This document shows positions 1 through 5,770 of a stretch of 7,097 bases of DNA, piece after piece. The translations under genes and the position numbers were made by a program. The stretch spans positions 1-7,097 of the forward strand of contig VERO01000113.1 of the NCBI GenBank assembly GCA_018882625.1. Direction: 5' to 3'. The stretch comes from Phycisphaerales bacterium. Its GTDB lineage: Bacteria; Planctomycetota; Phycisphaerae; Phycisphaerales; SM1A02. Each line of letters begins with the position of its first letter. The stretch's first letter is position 1. The notes below the pieces were generated by a model. That model ran no database searches, had not been told where the DNA came from, and saw only the letters and a program-made list of their open reading frames with translations.

Positions 1-3000
1 GCCTCACCCATGCCGGCACGCCGTCAGGCCGCGCCGCCAGGCGCTCGAGCGCATCGAGGGTCTCGCCGTCATGCCGGACCACCGCGTCACGGCATCTCGA
101 CCCGATGGCCACGAAGGACGCGGCAGCGGCATCGAACATGGCCAGATCCCCGGCGCGCACGGCCTGCTCGGCGCGGGCGCGGGCTTCGGACAGCTGCGCG
201 AGGGCAGGCGCCACGTCGCGCGACCATCGTGCCGAGTCGTCGCGCGCCAGTGAGTCGAGCGCACGCCGGTCCTCGTCGTCCTTGGCCTGTGCGCTGAGGA
301 TGCGCGCGCCGAGCTGCTCGAGCACCGGACGCAGCGACGCCAGCGAATCGGGCAAGGCATATGCAGGCGCCCGCAACGTGGGCGTCTCGCCGCGCTGCAC
401 CACCTCCGAGGCCACATCCCGCGGAAGCGCTTCCATCACCTCCACGGCGCCATCCTCGCCGACGATGCGCGCGATGGTGGGCATCGAGTCCGTGAGCTGC
501 GCATAGGCGAGCGTACGGATCGCCTGCGCGCGCTCTGCGCCGACGGAATCCGCCAGCGCCGCCAGCAGCGCGGCGTCCTCCTCCGCCAGCAGCGTCTCCA
601 CGCCGGAGCCTCGAGGGCGCGGCCTGCCCGGCGCAGGCTCGCCGCCGGAGGGCACCGAACGCGATGCGGAGGGTGCACGGCGCGATGCGGATGCGCGACG
701 GCGCAGCACCTCTGCCTCCACCTGCGTCCAGCGCGCGCGGGTGTAGGCATCAACCGAGGCGAGCGCCGCGTCGCGTGCGCGAGGATCGAGTGCAGGCATC
801 CGCGCGACCACCGCCCGCATGAGCTGCGCGCGCGATGCCCACTCGCGCACCAGGTCCGGGTAGGCACCCGCCAGCATCGCACGGAGCACAGCCTCGCCTG
901 CCGGTCCCGCCGCCGCGCAGTCCTCGGCAAGCGAGGCCTCGGCGGAGAGCCACGTGGCTCGGATCCCACGCTCCGCGGAGCGCAGCTCATCCACGTCCTC
1001 GCCTGCGTCAGCGCGTGACCGCAGCTGCGCGAGTGCGCGTGCGCTGTCCTCCGAGATCCGGGCGTAGGCCGATACGGCGCTGCGCAGCTCGAACGGCACG
1101 CCGCCCCGTGCGCTCGCACCGAGCGCATCGACGGCGCCACCTGCCTCGCGCGCGAGCTGCTCTGCCATCGCGCAGCGCCGCGCGCGGCGCCACGGCTCGA
1201 GCGCAGGTGCCGCCTCATCGCCGATCAGCGACCCAAGCCTGTCGAGGAATGCGCCGTCGACCTCCAGGCGCGCATCGATGTCCGCACCCGCGCCGGCACC
1301 CGATCCCGCCGGCCGCTGCCGCTCCGCCGCTGCCCACGCTGCGAGGTAGTCGCGGTGCGCCGCGCACACATCAGGCCACTCTGCCACCGCGATGGAGATC
1401 CGTTCGCCGCACCACGCGCGCACCTCCTCGAAGAGGATCGGGTCAAGCCGCATGCCAAACACCGGTGCGCGCGCATGAGCGGACGCCATGCCGAGCGCCG
1501 GCGCACGCACGCTGGCATGCGCAGCGCTGCATGTGGGCGCCATGACCGCCGCACCGGCGCACGGATCGGCCGCCGCACACAGGGCCATGATGAGGGCTGC
1601 GCACAGGAACCCGATGGGGATCGAGCGCACCACCCTTGCGGAGACCGGCGCTGGGCCGCCCGGCGAGTGCGGGTCGGTGCCGGTCCACGCGAGGAACTGC
1701 CGCCGCGCCTGCGCCACCAGCAGGGCCATGCCCGTCGCCACTCGAGCCCCACGCGAGCGCGCCTGCGTCACGAGCGGCGTCTCCTCCGGCACCGACACCA
1801 TGTCGAGCACTGCCATCCCAGGCTCCAGCGATGCATCCGCGGGAAGCGGCGACGCGGACTCGTCAGGGCCTCCCCTCATGCCAACGGGTGTGGCATTGAT
1901 GATCGCATCGAAGCTGCGCGTCGCGATCTCGTGCAGCGCACCGCCGGCGATCGATCCCCCCCGTGCGCCGGAGCTGGCATGTGCATCCCGCACGCCCAGC
2001 CCCGCAGCCGCCTCCACCGCCTGCTCGGGCCGCCGCGCGAGGATCGTCACATCGCTGCCCTCATGCGACATCGCGTAGGCGGCGGCGCGGGCGGCGCCTC
2101 CAGCGCCGATCACCGCCACACGGGCGCCGCGCCAACCTGAACCCTCCCGTGCCAGACCGCGCATCACCTCAGCGACTGCCGGCGCATCAGTGTTGAGCGC
2201 GCGTACCGACCCATCGAGCCCGAGCACCATGGTGTTCGCCGCACCTACGGCCACGCTCGCGTCATCAGCCTGGCCGCCGCACTCGAGCGCGTAGCGAAGC
2301 AGGTGCTCCTTGTGGGGATGCGTCACGCTCGCGCCCCTGAAGCCCAGTGCCGTGCATGCGCGCAGCTCGCTGACCGTGGCCTTGAAGGATTCCCAGCCGG
2401 GCGCGACCGGCAGGGGCACGTAGCGTGCATCGATCCCGTGCGCCGCGAACCACGCGTTGTGGATCTCGGGACTCCGTGACTGGGCAACCGGCCACCCGAT
2501 CACGCCGTACACCGATGTCCCGCGGCCGACACCCCGCAATCGCCACGCGCCGGCGAGCTCACGGACGCTCGGCTGGCCCGGCGCCGTGGCCCCCTCGCCA
2601 TCGGCATGCGCGTAGGTGAGGAATGCGCCGAACTTGGGCGCGAGCATCCGCGTCATCAGCCCGAACTCGCCCATGCAGATCGCCGCGGTGGGCTTGGAGC
2701 GCATCGCCAGCAGCTCGATGGCCTCCGTCACGTCGCGCAGGCTGCGTGCGCGCCACGCCACCTTCGCCACGGCGCACGCCGGATCCTGCCACATCTGCGC
2801 CACGCGGCGCGTGAGATCGTCGGGCCTGCCCGTGAAGTCGTGCGCCGAGACGATCAGCCCCGGCAGCCCGTCCCGCACCTGGCCCGGGTGGTCCACGCAC
2901 AGGAGCACCTTCTGCCGGAGGTTCGCGCTGCGCTCGAGGCTCGAGAGCTCCACGTCGATGTAGCGCGGCGGGTGGTCGCCGGTGCAGACCGCCTCAAGGA

Positions 3001-3253
3001 AGGAGATGCGGTCAGCCTCTTCGCCATCCCATCCCCCCCCCTCCGCGGCGGCGCGGACCGTCACGATGCACGGCATCGGCGACTCGCGGACCAGTCGCCG
3101 GGCGGCCTCGAGCGCCCCAGTCTCCGCGGCGAGCGAATCCAGCCTCCACTCCACGAGGTCGGCCCCATCGGCCTTCGCCCGGGCAGCTCCCGCGAGCGCA
3201 TCCGACACGGCATCGGGCCGGTCGACCGCGATGCTTGCGGCGATGAGCGTCAC
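1..3253 (-). CDS. aroDE: Bifunctional 3-dehydroquinate dehydratase (type I) / shikimate dehydrogenase with a long C-terminal extension, partial (3' end outside window)
   Basis: Two consecutive cytosolic steps of the shikimate pathway: dehydration of 3-dehydroquinate, then NADPH reduction of 3-dehydroshikimate. I translated the minus strand from GTG at 3253 and found no stop in 1084 codons to the window edge. Residues about 1-228 are type I dehydroquinase: R37 in VEWRLD, R67 and E71, H138 in SAHDF, Schiff-base K164, R202, and Q227 in APGQPSV. Residues about 245-527 are shikimate dehydrogenase: S259/S261, catalytic K315 in THPHKE, N340, D356 in NTDA, the nucleotide loop GAGGAA at 383-388, INATPVGM at 452-459, and Q515. 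The Tyr normally in the DxVY motif is S487. After WTG (523-525) the frame continues into about 540 residues I do not recognise: a hydrophobic segment (544-562), then Ala/Arg/Glu-rich, mostly helical sequence with an Arg/Ser/Pro linker (about 851-882). The start is chosen because MTLIAAS fits the dehydroquinase N-terminus and a TAGCAT hexamer lies 7 bp upstream. The enzyme domains are certain; whether the extension belongs to the same protein is not. Confidence 0.9.
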   Translation of the reverse strand, partial: MTLIAASIAVDRPDAVSDALAGAARAKADGADLVEWRLDSLAAETGALEAARRLVRESPMPCIVTVRAAAEGGGWDGEEADRISFLEAVCTGDHPPRYIDVELSSLERSANLRQKVLLCVDHPGQVRDGLPGLIVSAHDFTGRPDDLTRRVAQMWQDPACAVAKVAWRARSLRDVTEAIELLAMRSKPTAAICMGEFGLMTRMLAPKFGAFLTYAHADGEGATAPGQPSVRELAGAWRLRGVGRGTSVYGVIGWPVAQSRSPEIHNAWFAAHGIDARYVPLPVAPGWESFKATVSELRACTALGFRGASVTHPHKEHLLRYALECGGQADDASVAVGAANTMVLGLDGSVRALNTDAPAVAEVMRGLAREGSGWRGARVAVIGAGGAARAAAYAMSHEGSDVTILARRPEQAVEAAAGLGVRDAHASSGARGGSIAGGALHEIATRSFDAIINATPVGMRGGPDESASPLPADASLEPGMAVLDMVSVPEETPLVTQARSRGARVATGMALLVAQARRQFLAWTGTDPHSPGGPAPVSARVVRSIPIGFLCAALIMALCAAADPCAGAAVMAPTCSAAHASVRAPALGMASAHARAPVFGMRLDPILFEEVRAWCGERISIAVAEWPDVCAAHRDYLAAWAAAERQRPAGSGAGAGADIDARLEVDGAFLDRLGSLIGDEAAPALEPWRRARRCAMAEQLAREAGGAVDALGASARGGVPFELRSAVSAYARISEDSARALAQLRSRADAGEDVDELRSAERGIRATWLSAEASLAEDCAAAGPAGEAVLRAMLAGAYPDLVREWASRAQLMRAVVARMPALDPRARDAALASVDAYTRARWTQVEAEVLRRRASASRRAPSASRSVPSGGEPAPGRPRPRGSGVETLLAEEDAALLAALADSVGAERAQAIRTLAYAQLTDSMPTIARIVGEDGAVEVMEALPRDVASEVVQRGETPTLRAPAYALPDSLASLRPVLEQLGARILSAQAKDDEDRRALDSLARDDSARWSRDVAPALAQLSEARARAEQAVRAGDLAMFDAAAASFVAIGSRCRDAVVRHDGETLDALERLAARPDGVPAWVR
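1568..1624 (-). other. Signal-peptide- or membrane-helix-like segment inside the aroDE open frame
   Basis: Codons 544-562 of the long minus-strand frame encode a hydrophobic run starting IPIGFLCAALIMALCAAA, preceded by an Arg (R543) and followed by DPCAGA. This is the n-h-c layout of a Sec signal peptide, or a single membrane helix. It begins about 17 residues after the end of the shikimate dehydrogenase domain. GTG codons at 1633 and 1630, or ATG at 1588, could start a separate secreted protein in the same frame. None has a well-spaced Shine-Dalgarno sequence, and no stop separates them from aroDE. I therefore annotate a single frame and mark this as the place where a second gene might begin. 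Confidence 0.5.
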
Positions 3254-3254
3254 G

Positions 3255-3283
3255 TGAACGATGCTACGAGCGGCGAATACGAT
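3255..3283 (+). promoter_or_regulatory. Candidate promoter of the HugZ-like gene (TACGAT -10)
   Basis: TACGAT at 3278-3283 lies 6 bp before the GTG at 3290. A weak -35 position (TGAACG, 3255-3260) is 17 bp upstream. Transcription would start at about 3290, giving either a leaderless message from GTG 3290 or a 27-nt leader carrying AGAGGA (3304-3309) before GTG 3317. It interleaves with the opposing aroDE promoter in the 36-bp divergent gap. Confidence 0.4.
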
Positions 3284-3292
3284 CGTGTCGTG
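3261..3292 (-). promoter_or_regulatory. Candidate promoter of aroDE (TAGCAT -10), leaderless start
   Basis: On the minus strand a TAGCAT hexamer (3266-3261) ends 7 bp before the GTG start at 3253. That puts the expected transcription start on or next to the start codon. A weak -35, ACGACA (3291-3286), lies 19 bp upstream, within the first codons of the divergent gene if that gene starts at 3290. No Shine-Dalgarno precedes the GTG. The -35 is poor, so this rests mainly on the hexamer and its recurrence at other genes in the window. Confidence 0.45.
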
Positions 3293-3919
3293 AGCCAGCC
3301 AGCAGAGGAACGGATTGTGTCGGACGCACGCGAGTGGCTGCGGGGACACCTCAGCGGCTACATCAGGTTCGACGGCGAGCGCACGCCGATCAGGATCGTG
3401 GTCGGCCCCGACGGGTCCATCGTGATGCCGGCGATGGTCGCGATGCTCATCTCGACGGATGTCGTGCTCGAGCTGCCCAACGACGACGACGAGTCGATGC
3501 ACCTGATGGTGACGCTCGAGAAGTTCGACGAGCACGGTCCGCACGGGGCACTGGCCGACCGCTGGCGGATCTACCACGGTGACCCGCCAGACGTGAACTG
3601 GGCGCGGTGCACCGTGGATGCGGCGCGCTTCGCCGGCTACTTCGTCGACGGCGATGCGCTGATGGCGCCGAATCCGCTCGCTGCCGGCGAGGCTGCCGCA
3701 TGCAGGGAGATCAACCGTGGCGACCGCTCCGTCCTCGCCGCGGCAGCGCGGGCTTCGGGTGGGCATGAGCTCGCCGACCCGAGGGTCGTGGGGATCGATC
3801 CCGGAGGCTGCGACATCCGCAGCGACTTCGGCGTCGTGCGGTTGACATGGCCCGAGGCCATCAGCGAAGCATCGCAGGCTGCCGTGGCGGTGGCGCGACT
3901 GGCGGGCCAGCGCGCGTAG
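3290..3919 (+). CDS. Split-barrel (PNPOx-like) protein with DUF2470/HugZ-like C-terminal domain
   Basis: A 209-residue soluble protein with no signal peptide or membrane segment. Residues about 20-130 are beta-rich (IRIVVGPDGSIVMP, MHLMVTLEKF, FAGYFVDGDALM), as in FMN-binding split barrels of the pyridoxamine-phosphate-oxidase superfamily. Residues about 137-205 resemble the DUF2470 domain that follows the barrel in HugZ-type heme-degrading proteins, most clearly in PRVVGIDPGGCDIRS and the final Ala-rich helix. The usual MNxDH signature at the start of that domain is degenerate (INRGDRS), so neither heme nor flavin chemistry should be assumed. Start is uncertain: GTG 3290 follows a TACGAT hexamer by 6 bp, while GTG 3317 (200 residues) has AGAGGA 7 bp upstream. 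The same open frame extends back to 2606, but that part lies antisense to the aroDE catalytic domains and is not coding. It is divergent from aroDE; no functional link to its neighbours is evident. Confidence 0.8.
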   Translation: MSQPAEERIVSDAREWLRGHLSGYIRFDGERTPIRIVVGPDGSIVMPAMVAMLISTDVVLELPNDDDESMHLMVTLEKFDEHGPHGALADRWRIYHGDPPDVNWARCTVDAARFAGYFVDGDALMAPNPLAAGEAAACREINRGDRSVLAAAARASGGHELADPRVVGIDPGGCDIRSDFGVVRLTWPEAISEASQAAVAVARLAGQRA

Positions 3920-3950
3920 GGCCGCAGCGACGCCATGGCGACGCGTCCTG

Positions 3951-3974
3951 CGCCGCGCCAGTCGCATCGCGGCG
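3951..3974 (+). other. Inverted repeat downstream of the HugZ-like gene
   Basis: CGCCGC (3951-3956) pairs with GCGGCG (3969-3974) around a 12-nt loop, 31 bp after the stop at 3917-3919. No T-run follows. It could slow or end transcription ahead of the phhA promoter, but short GC-only stems arise easily by chance in this composition. Confidence 0.15.
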
Positions 3975-3982
3975 GAAGCGGC

Positions 3983-4011
3983 TTGGGCACCGACGTCCAT
4001 GCCCGTAGAAT
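3983..4011 (+). promoter_or_regulatory. Sigma-70-type promoter of phhA, probably leaderless
   Basis: TTGGGC (3983-3988) and TAGAAT (4006-4011) are separated by exactly 17 bp. The -10 ends 8 bp before the ATG at 4020, so transcription should start at or within a base or two of that ATG. This decides the start: an in-frame ATG at 3999 lies between the two promoter boxes. No Shine-Dalgarno precedes either ATG. It is the best-formed promoter in the window. Confidence 0.6.
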
Positions 4012-4019
4012 TGGCCGCC

Positions 4020-4910
4020 ATGGGACATCACGAGAACGCGGTCGAGAAGAAGTTCGCGGGCAGCCTCAACTCCGCGATGATCGCCGACGGCGAGGCGAAC
4101 GCTGCGCAGGAGTACGCCAACCAGTTTGGCCAGCCGGGCTTCAGCGATCCCACCCGCCTGTACATCACGCAGCGCTACGCGGGGTACACGCAGGAGAACC
4201 AGGAGACCTGGCAGGCCCTCTACGACCGCCAGATGGCCTACCTCGCGGACCACGCCAGCGACACGTACCTCGGCGGAGCGCGCGCGATCAAGCTGGTGCG
4301 CGACTACATCCCGCACCTCGAGGGCCCGCTGTCGGTCAACACGTTCCTCAAGCAGCTCACTGGATGGCAGAGCAAGGCGGTCCCGGGCTACCTGCCCGCG
4401 AAGAGCTTCTTTGCGTGCCTCGCGCGGCGCGAGTTCCCCACCACGATCGTCATCCGGCCGAAGGAGTCGATCGACTACCTGCCCGAGCCTGACATCTTCC
4501 ACGACATCTTCGGCCACGTGCCGCTGCATGCGGATCCGGTGTTCGCCGACTTCCTGCAGACCTACGGCAAGGCTGCGCTGCTCACCGAGGATCCGTTCCA
4601 CACCGAGCGCCTTGCGCGCCTCTTCTGGTTCACCGTGGAGTTCGGCCTGATCAAGGAGGGCGGACAGGTGAAGCTCTACGGCAGCGGACTGATCTCGAGC
4701 CCCGGGGAGAGCATCCACGCCCTGAAGTCCAAGGATGTCGACCGCAGGCCTTTCGACCTCGAGCGCGTCTGCGACACCAGCTTCGAGATCGACCACTACC
4801 AGCCCATCCTGTACGTGCTCGACAGCTTCACGCAGCTGCGCGATGCGATGAGCACCTACGCCAATCGCCTCATTGACGAGGCGTCGCGGCGCGCCACGCA
4901 GGCTGCGTAG
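4020..4910 (+). CDS. phhA: Phenylalanine 4-monooxygenase (pterin- and iron-dependent aromatic amino acid hydroxylase)
   Basis: Cytosolic non-heme iron enzyme that converts phenylalanine to tyrosine using tetrahydropterin and O2. The 296 residues are the catalytic domain alone, the usual bacterial size, without the regulatory ACT domain of the animal enzyme. Iron ligands are H161 and H166 (FHDIFGH) and E207 (FWFTVEFGL). R146 and D158 (PEPD) match human R270 and D282 near the substrate amino acid; S226 and E230 match human S349 and E353. W203 matches human PAH W326, a position that is Phe in tryptophan hydroxylases, which argues for Phe (or Tyr) rather than Trp as substrate. The start at 4020 follows from the promoter; ATG 3999 would add seven residues. 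It heads the kynurenine-pathway cluster, 56 bp ahead of the dioxygenase gene. No pterin-4a-carbinolamine dehydratase (phhB) or tyrosine-degradation gene is nearby. Family is certain; substrate is inferred from residues. Confidence 0.96.
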   Translation: MGHHENAVEKKFAGSLNSAMIADGEANAAQEYANQFGQPGFSDPTRLYITQRYAGYTQENQETWQALYDRQMAYLADHASDTYLGGARAIKLVRDYIPHLEGPLSVNTFLKQLTGWQSKAVPGYLPAKSFFACLARREFPTTIVIRPKESIDYLPEPDIFHDIFGHVPLHADPVFADFLQTYGKAALLTEDPFHTERLARLFWFTVEFGLIKEGGQVKLYGSGLISSPGESIHALKSKDVDRRPFDLERVCDTSFEIDHYQPILYVLDSFTQLRDAMSTYANRLIDEASRRATQAA

Positions 4911-4911
4911 G

Positions 4912-4929
4912 CGCCGGCAGGCACCGGCG
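4912..4929 (+). other. Small intercistronic hairpin after phhA
   Basis: CGCCGG (4912-4917) and CCGGCG (4924-4929) form a 6-bp GC stem with a 6-nt loop, starting one base after the phhA stop. No T-run follows, so it is unlikely to be an intrinsic terminator. It may stabilise the 3' end of the phhA part of the message or be chance. Confidence 0.2.
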
Positions 4930-4966
4930 GGCACCGCACGGCCACCCGCAACGCACGGAGACCACG

Positions 4967-5659
4967 ATGACCACCGCCCCACGACACCCCGCGCCAGCCG
5001 CCGCAACCCGCGCATCCGAAGTCCAGCGACCGCCATTCCCCGTCAAGGAAGGCCCGATGCCGCTGGCCGTGAACGCGCTCGGCGACCCGACGGGATGGGC
5101 CAAGGACGGCACGGTGGCTCCGGCGGTGCCGCTCAATGCGTGGATCGAGGCGAACCGGCACATGATGAGGCCGCCGGTGTCGAACAAGTACCTCTACTCG
5201 GGAGAGGACTTCTTCGTGATGATCATTGCAGGGCCGAATGCGCGCAATGACTTCCACATGACGAACTCCGAGGAGTTCTTCATCCAGCTCAAGGGCGACA
5301 TCGTGGTGCGCATCCGCGACACCGATGGCACCATCCGCGACGTCACGGTGCGCGAGGGCGAGACCTTCTTCATCCCGCCCAACGTGCCGCACTCCCCGAT
5401 GCGCGGGCCCGACACGATCGGCCTTGTGGTCGAGCGCCGCCGCCCGCCCACCGAGACCGAGCACATCATGTACTTCTGCGAGAACTGCGGGGACCTCGTC
5501 TACGACAAGGAGTTCTCCTGCGCGGACATCGTGGTGGCCTTCTCGCGCGCGATGGAGGAGTTCTGGGCCGATCCTGCGCTGTGCACGTGCAGGCGCTGCG
5601 GCACGCGCATCGTGAAGCCGGCGCCACGAACCCAGGCGCCCGAGGCGCTGCGCCGCTGA
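4967..5659 (+). CDS. nbaC: 3-hydroxyanthranilate 3,4-dioxygenase
   Basis: Ring-cleaving Fe(II) cupin enzyme of the kynurenine pathway that turns 3-hydroxyanthranilate into 2-amino-3-carboxymuconate semialdehyde (ACMS) with O2. Of 230 residues, about 52-165 form the cupin. Metal ligands are H97, E103 and H142; substrate-contact residues are R93, R146 and E156, matching R47, H51, E57, H95, R99 and E110 of the Cupriavidus enzyme. The C-terminus keeps the bacterial rubredoxin-like iron site: C171/C174 (CENC) and C208/C211 (CRRC), absent from animal enzymes. ATG 4967 has GGAG 6 bp upstream. It adds a Pro/Ala-rich leader of 30 residues before a second in-frame ATG at 5057, which has AAGGA 7 bp upstream and would give 200 residues, closer to the usual bacterial length. 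No separate promoter is obvious, so it is probably co-transcribed with phhA. Its product is the substrate of the next gene's enzyme. Confidence 0.96.
   Translation: MTTAPRHPAPAAATRASEVQRPPFPVKEGPMPLAVNALGDPTGWAKDGTVAPAVPLNAWIEANRHMMRPPVSNKYLYSGEDFFVMIIAGPNARNDFHMTNSEEFFIQLKGDIVVRIRDTDGTIRDVTVREGETFFIPPNVPHSPMRGPDTIGLVVERRRPPTETEHIMYFCENCGDLVYDKEFSCADIVVAFSRAMEEFWADPALCTCRRCGTRIVKPAPRTQAPEALRR
5045..5059 (+). promoter_or_regulatory. Internal Shine-Dalgarno and alternative ATG of the dioxygenase gene
   Basis: AAGGAAGG (5045-5052) precedes an in-frame ATG at 5057; its AAGGA part is 7 bp from the ATG. This ribosome binding site is better than the GGAG before ATG 4967, and the intervening 30 residues are low-complexity. 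Translation may begin here instead of, or as well as, at 4967. The AAGGA also reads as Lys-Glu codons (VKEGP), so it could be coincidence. Confidence 0.35.
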
Positions 5660-5687
5660 GCGCGCGCCAGGCGATTGCATCATGCGG

Positions 5688-5714
5688 CGCCGCCGGCCCG
5701 GACTTGCGGCGGCG
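5688..5714 (+). terminator. Possible hairpin terminator or attenuator after the dioxygenase gene
   Basis: A perfect 8-bp inverted repeat, CGCCGCCG (5688-5695) and CGGCGGCG (5707-5714), with an 11-nt loop, lies 28 bp after the dioxygenase stop and just before the candidate ACMSD promoter. There is no T-run, so it is not a classical intrinsic terminator. Its position between a gene end and a promoter is what makes it worth listing. Confidence 0.25.
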
Positions 5715-5730
5715 ACCTCGCCGTGACACG

Positions 5731-5760
5731 CTGACCTCGCGCGGCATCGATGCGTAGGAT
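5731..5760 (+). promoter_or_regulatory. Candidate promoter of the ACMSD-kynU pair (TAGGAT -10)
   Basis: CTGACC (5731-5736) and TAGGAT (5755-5760) are 18 bp apart. The -10 ends 10 bp before the ATG at 5771, predicting a leader of only a few bases. An in-frame ATG at 5750 lies within the promoter, which argues for 5771 as the start. Genes from ACMSD onward may therefore be transcribed independently of phhA and the dioxygenase. Confidence 0.45.
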
Positions 5761-5770
5761 CACGTTTCAC

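Noticed and set aside
1225..1752. Alternative-frame minus-strand ORFs (also 436-1218 and 1443-1688) across the aroDE extension.
   Set aside because: They are out of frame with AroDE and give Arg/Ser/Pro-rich low-complexity translations. The in-frame reading has balanced composition and helical character, so these were also not taken as evidence of a frameshift.
2606..3289. Upstream continuation of the HugZ-like gene's open frame, giving a 437-residue protein.
   Set aside because: This part lies antisense to the dehydroquinase and part of the shikimate dehydrogenase domain, whose active-site motifs are intact; a promoter-like hexamer and two good starts occur at 3290 and 3317.
3931..3940. Perfect 10-bp palindrome CGCCATGGCG upstream of phhA, considered as an operator.
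   Set aside because: Too short, not repeated elsewhere in the window and expected by chance at this GC content; no regulator gene is nearby.
4014..4023. A perfect eukaryotic Kozak context (GCCGCCATGG) at the phhA start.
   Set aside because: Operon-like packing, an ATGA overlap, Shine-Dalgarno sites and a bacterial promoter all indicate a prokaryote; the match is a by-product of GC-rich sequence.
3861..5036. A 391-codon minus-strand open frame opposite phhA.
   Set aside because: Shadow of phhA for the same reason; the phhA frame has complete catalytic motifs and this one has none.
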